Of a DNA stretch of 39,885 bases, positions 38,715 to 39,885 are shown one piece after another; position 1 is the first letter of the stretch; every line of letters starts with the position of its first letter. Location: NCBI RefSeq assembly GCF_009697225.1, contig NZ_WIND01000025.1:1-39885 (forward strand), written 5' to 3'. The notes beneath the pieces are model-generated. The model had not been told where the DNA came from and searched no databases. It saw nothing but the letters and a program-made list of their open reading frames with translations. The stretch is from Halovulum marinum (GTDB lineage Bacteria > Pseudomonadota > Alphaproteobacteria > Rhodobacterales > Rhodobacteraceae). The position numbers and the translations under genes are program-made.

Positions 38715-39885
38715 GAGCTTGCGGCTTGCGACCATGGCGCGGGAGCAACCCCCCACAGCTGCCTCCGATCACGCGAGGACAGGCGTTCACGTTGCCTATG
38801 CCCAGGACGCCTTCGAACGCTGGGTGCTGTTCCTCGATACGCTGCGCGAACGCGCCGACAACATGATCGCGCATGAGCAGCAGGGGATGCCGCCGCTTCT
38901 GGATTTCGACTACGAGCTTCTGCTCGATGCGCGCACGTTCGAACGACCCGCCAACTACGCGCTGCTCAGGATCACGCGGGTCGGAGACGATTGCTGGGAC
39001 GATTGCGTCGATGCGGCAAAGCCGCCGGTGATCGTCATCGATCCGCGCGCCGGGCACGGGCCGGGCATCGGCGGGTTCAAGCGTGACAGCGAGGTCGGGA
39101 TGGCGATGCACGAGGGCCATCCGGTCTATTTCGTGATCTTCTTTCCAGAGCCCGTGCCCGGTCAGACCCTGGCCGACGTGCACTATGCACTGCGCAATTT
39201 CGTCTCCGAGGTTGCGCGCCGTCACCCGGATACGGCGCCCGTGCTCTACGGCAATTGTCAGGCCGGTTGGGCGGCCACGCTGCTGGCGGCGGATTGCGAC
39301 GGTCTGACCGGGCCGATTGTGCTGAACGGCTCGCCACTCAGCTATTGGTCGGGCGAAGCGGCAAGCAGCCCGATGCGGATGATGGGCGCGCTGACGGGCG
39401 GGTCATGGGCCGCGCATATGGTATCCGATCTGGGCGATGGTCGGTTCGATGGCGCATGGCTGGCACAGAACTTCGAGAGCCTGCAGCCCGAAAAGGCGAT
39501 CTGGGACAAATATGCCAATCTCTTTGCCCATGCCGACACCGAGCGTGGGAGGTTCCTGGAATTCGAACGCTGGTGGAATGGCTACTATACGCTCAGCCGC
39601 GAGGAAATCCTCGGCATCACGCAAAACCTGTTCATCGGCAACCGGCTGGAACAGGGCGAGATGCAACTGGACAAACATTGCACCATCGACCTCAGGCGGA
39701 TCGCCAATCCGATCATCGTATTCGCCTCGAAGGGCGACAACATCACGCCGCCCGAACAGGCAATGGGGTGGATCGCAAAGCTTTATCCCGACACCGATGC
39801 GCTCAAGGCAGCCGGGCAGCGCATCGTCTACATGACCCATGATCATGTCGGACATCTGGGCATCTTCGTCTCGGGGTCCGTCGCG
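38704..39885 (+). CDS. DUF3141 / PhaC-like alpha-beta hydrolase protein (runs off window)
   Basis: 394 residues are visible, with no stop before the window ends. The sequence follows DUF3141 proteins, relatives of polyhydroxyalkanoate synthases: FERWVLFLDTLRERADNM near residue 39, PPVIVIDPRAGHGPGIGGFK near residue 110, and the nucleophile elbow YGNCQAGWA with Cys185. PhaC has G-x-C-x-G there, while this protein has G-N-C-Q-A-G. A late ITPPEQAMGWI fits the acid/His region of the hydrolase fold. In other proteobacteria such genes often precede pta-ackA-fabI clusters, which would fit the fermentative theme. Start ATG 38704 or 38707, with AAGGA upstream. Enzymatic activity is unproven. Confidence 0.85.
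   Translation, partial: MMNKSLRLATMAREQPPTAASDHARTGVHVAYAQDAFERWVLFLDTLRERADNMIAHEQQGMPPLLDFDYELLLDARTFERPANYALLRITRVGDDCWDDCVDAAKPPVIVIDPRAGHGPGIGGFKRDSEVGMAMHEGHPVYFVIFFPEPVPGQTLADVHYALRNFVSEVARRHPDTAPVLYGNCQAGWAATLLAADCDGLTGPIVLNGSPLSYWSGEAASSPMRMMGALTGGSWAAHMVSDLGDGRFDGAWLAQNFESLQPEKAIWDKYANLFAHADTERGRFLEFERWWNGYYTLSREEILGITQNLFIGNRLEQGEMQLDKHCTIDLRRIANPIIVFASKGDNITPPEQAMGWIAKLYPDTDALKAAGQRIVYMTHDHVGHLGIFVSGSVA

Overview
The window is high-GC DNA with tightly packed, often overlapping genes. Its gene families point to an alphaproteobacterium, probably of the Rhodobacterales. That placement rests on gene content and style, not on a marker gene. The common theme is energy conservation and stress survival at low oxygen: arginine deiminase fermentation, an N-type ATPase, a universal stress protein, FNR boxes, a 2-oxoacid oxidoreductase/hydrogenase operon and a DUF3141 PhaC-like protein.

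Layout. 1-290: the 3' end of an insertion sequence fused to the last 40 codons of an ECF sigma factor gene. 348-1034 (minus): a DUF6629 membrane protein. 1402-15822: fifteen same-strand genes with gaps of at most 24 nt and many overlaps, apparently one operon: P1B-type metal ATPase, ArcD-like antiporter, arcA, arcB, arcC, a short-chain dehydrogenase, then the complete N-ATPase set atpDCQRBEFAG. 16269-17075: an exported PRC-barrel protein. 17560-27310: three overlapping genes for a small membrane protein, a double-domain universal stress protein and a 2814-residue NdvB-like cyclic beta-1,2-glucan synthase.

27441-32753: an operon behind a perfect FNR box. It once encoded a 2-oxoacid:ferredoxin oxidoreductase, a GltD-like flavoprotein with a two-cluster ferredoxin tail, and a group 3b-type NAD(P)-linked [NiFe] hydrogenase. 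Nearly every gene is broken: an amber codon at codon 3 of the gamma subunit, an in-frame porA-porB deletion fusion, a second deletion of about 41 nt in porB, a large out-of-frame deletion in hydB, no start codon for the cNMP-binding gene, indels in hydG, and hydD cut by a second copy of the IS end. Only the GltD-like gene looks intact. The two IS ends (59-169 and 32643-32753) match at 108 of 111 positions, lie in the same orientation and bracket about 32.5 kb.

32724-36286 (minus): a short unknown ORF coupled to an archaeal-type (type II) GAPDH, a cyclopropane fatty acid synthase and an ECF sigma factor. 36537-39885 (plus): an EamA transporter, a second ECF sigma factor behind an FNR-like box, a small unknown protein and a DUF3141 protein that runs off the window. 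All three ECF sequences carry the same C-terminal motif C-x2-C-x7-C-x-C, and no anti-sigma gene is visible.

How it may work together (inference): carbamate kinase would supply ATP without respiration, and the co-transcribed N-ATPase would spend it on ion export while ammonia and the metal ATPase help with acid and metal stress. Cyclic glucan and the stress protein fit osmotic or hypoxic survival. The hydrogenase branch appears to have been lost recently by IS-associated deletion and point decay.
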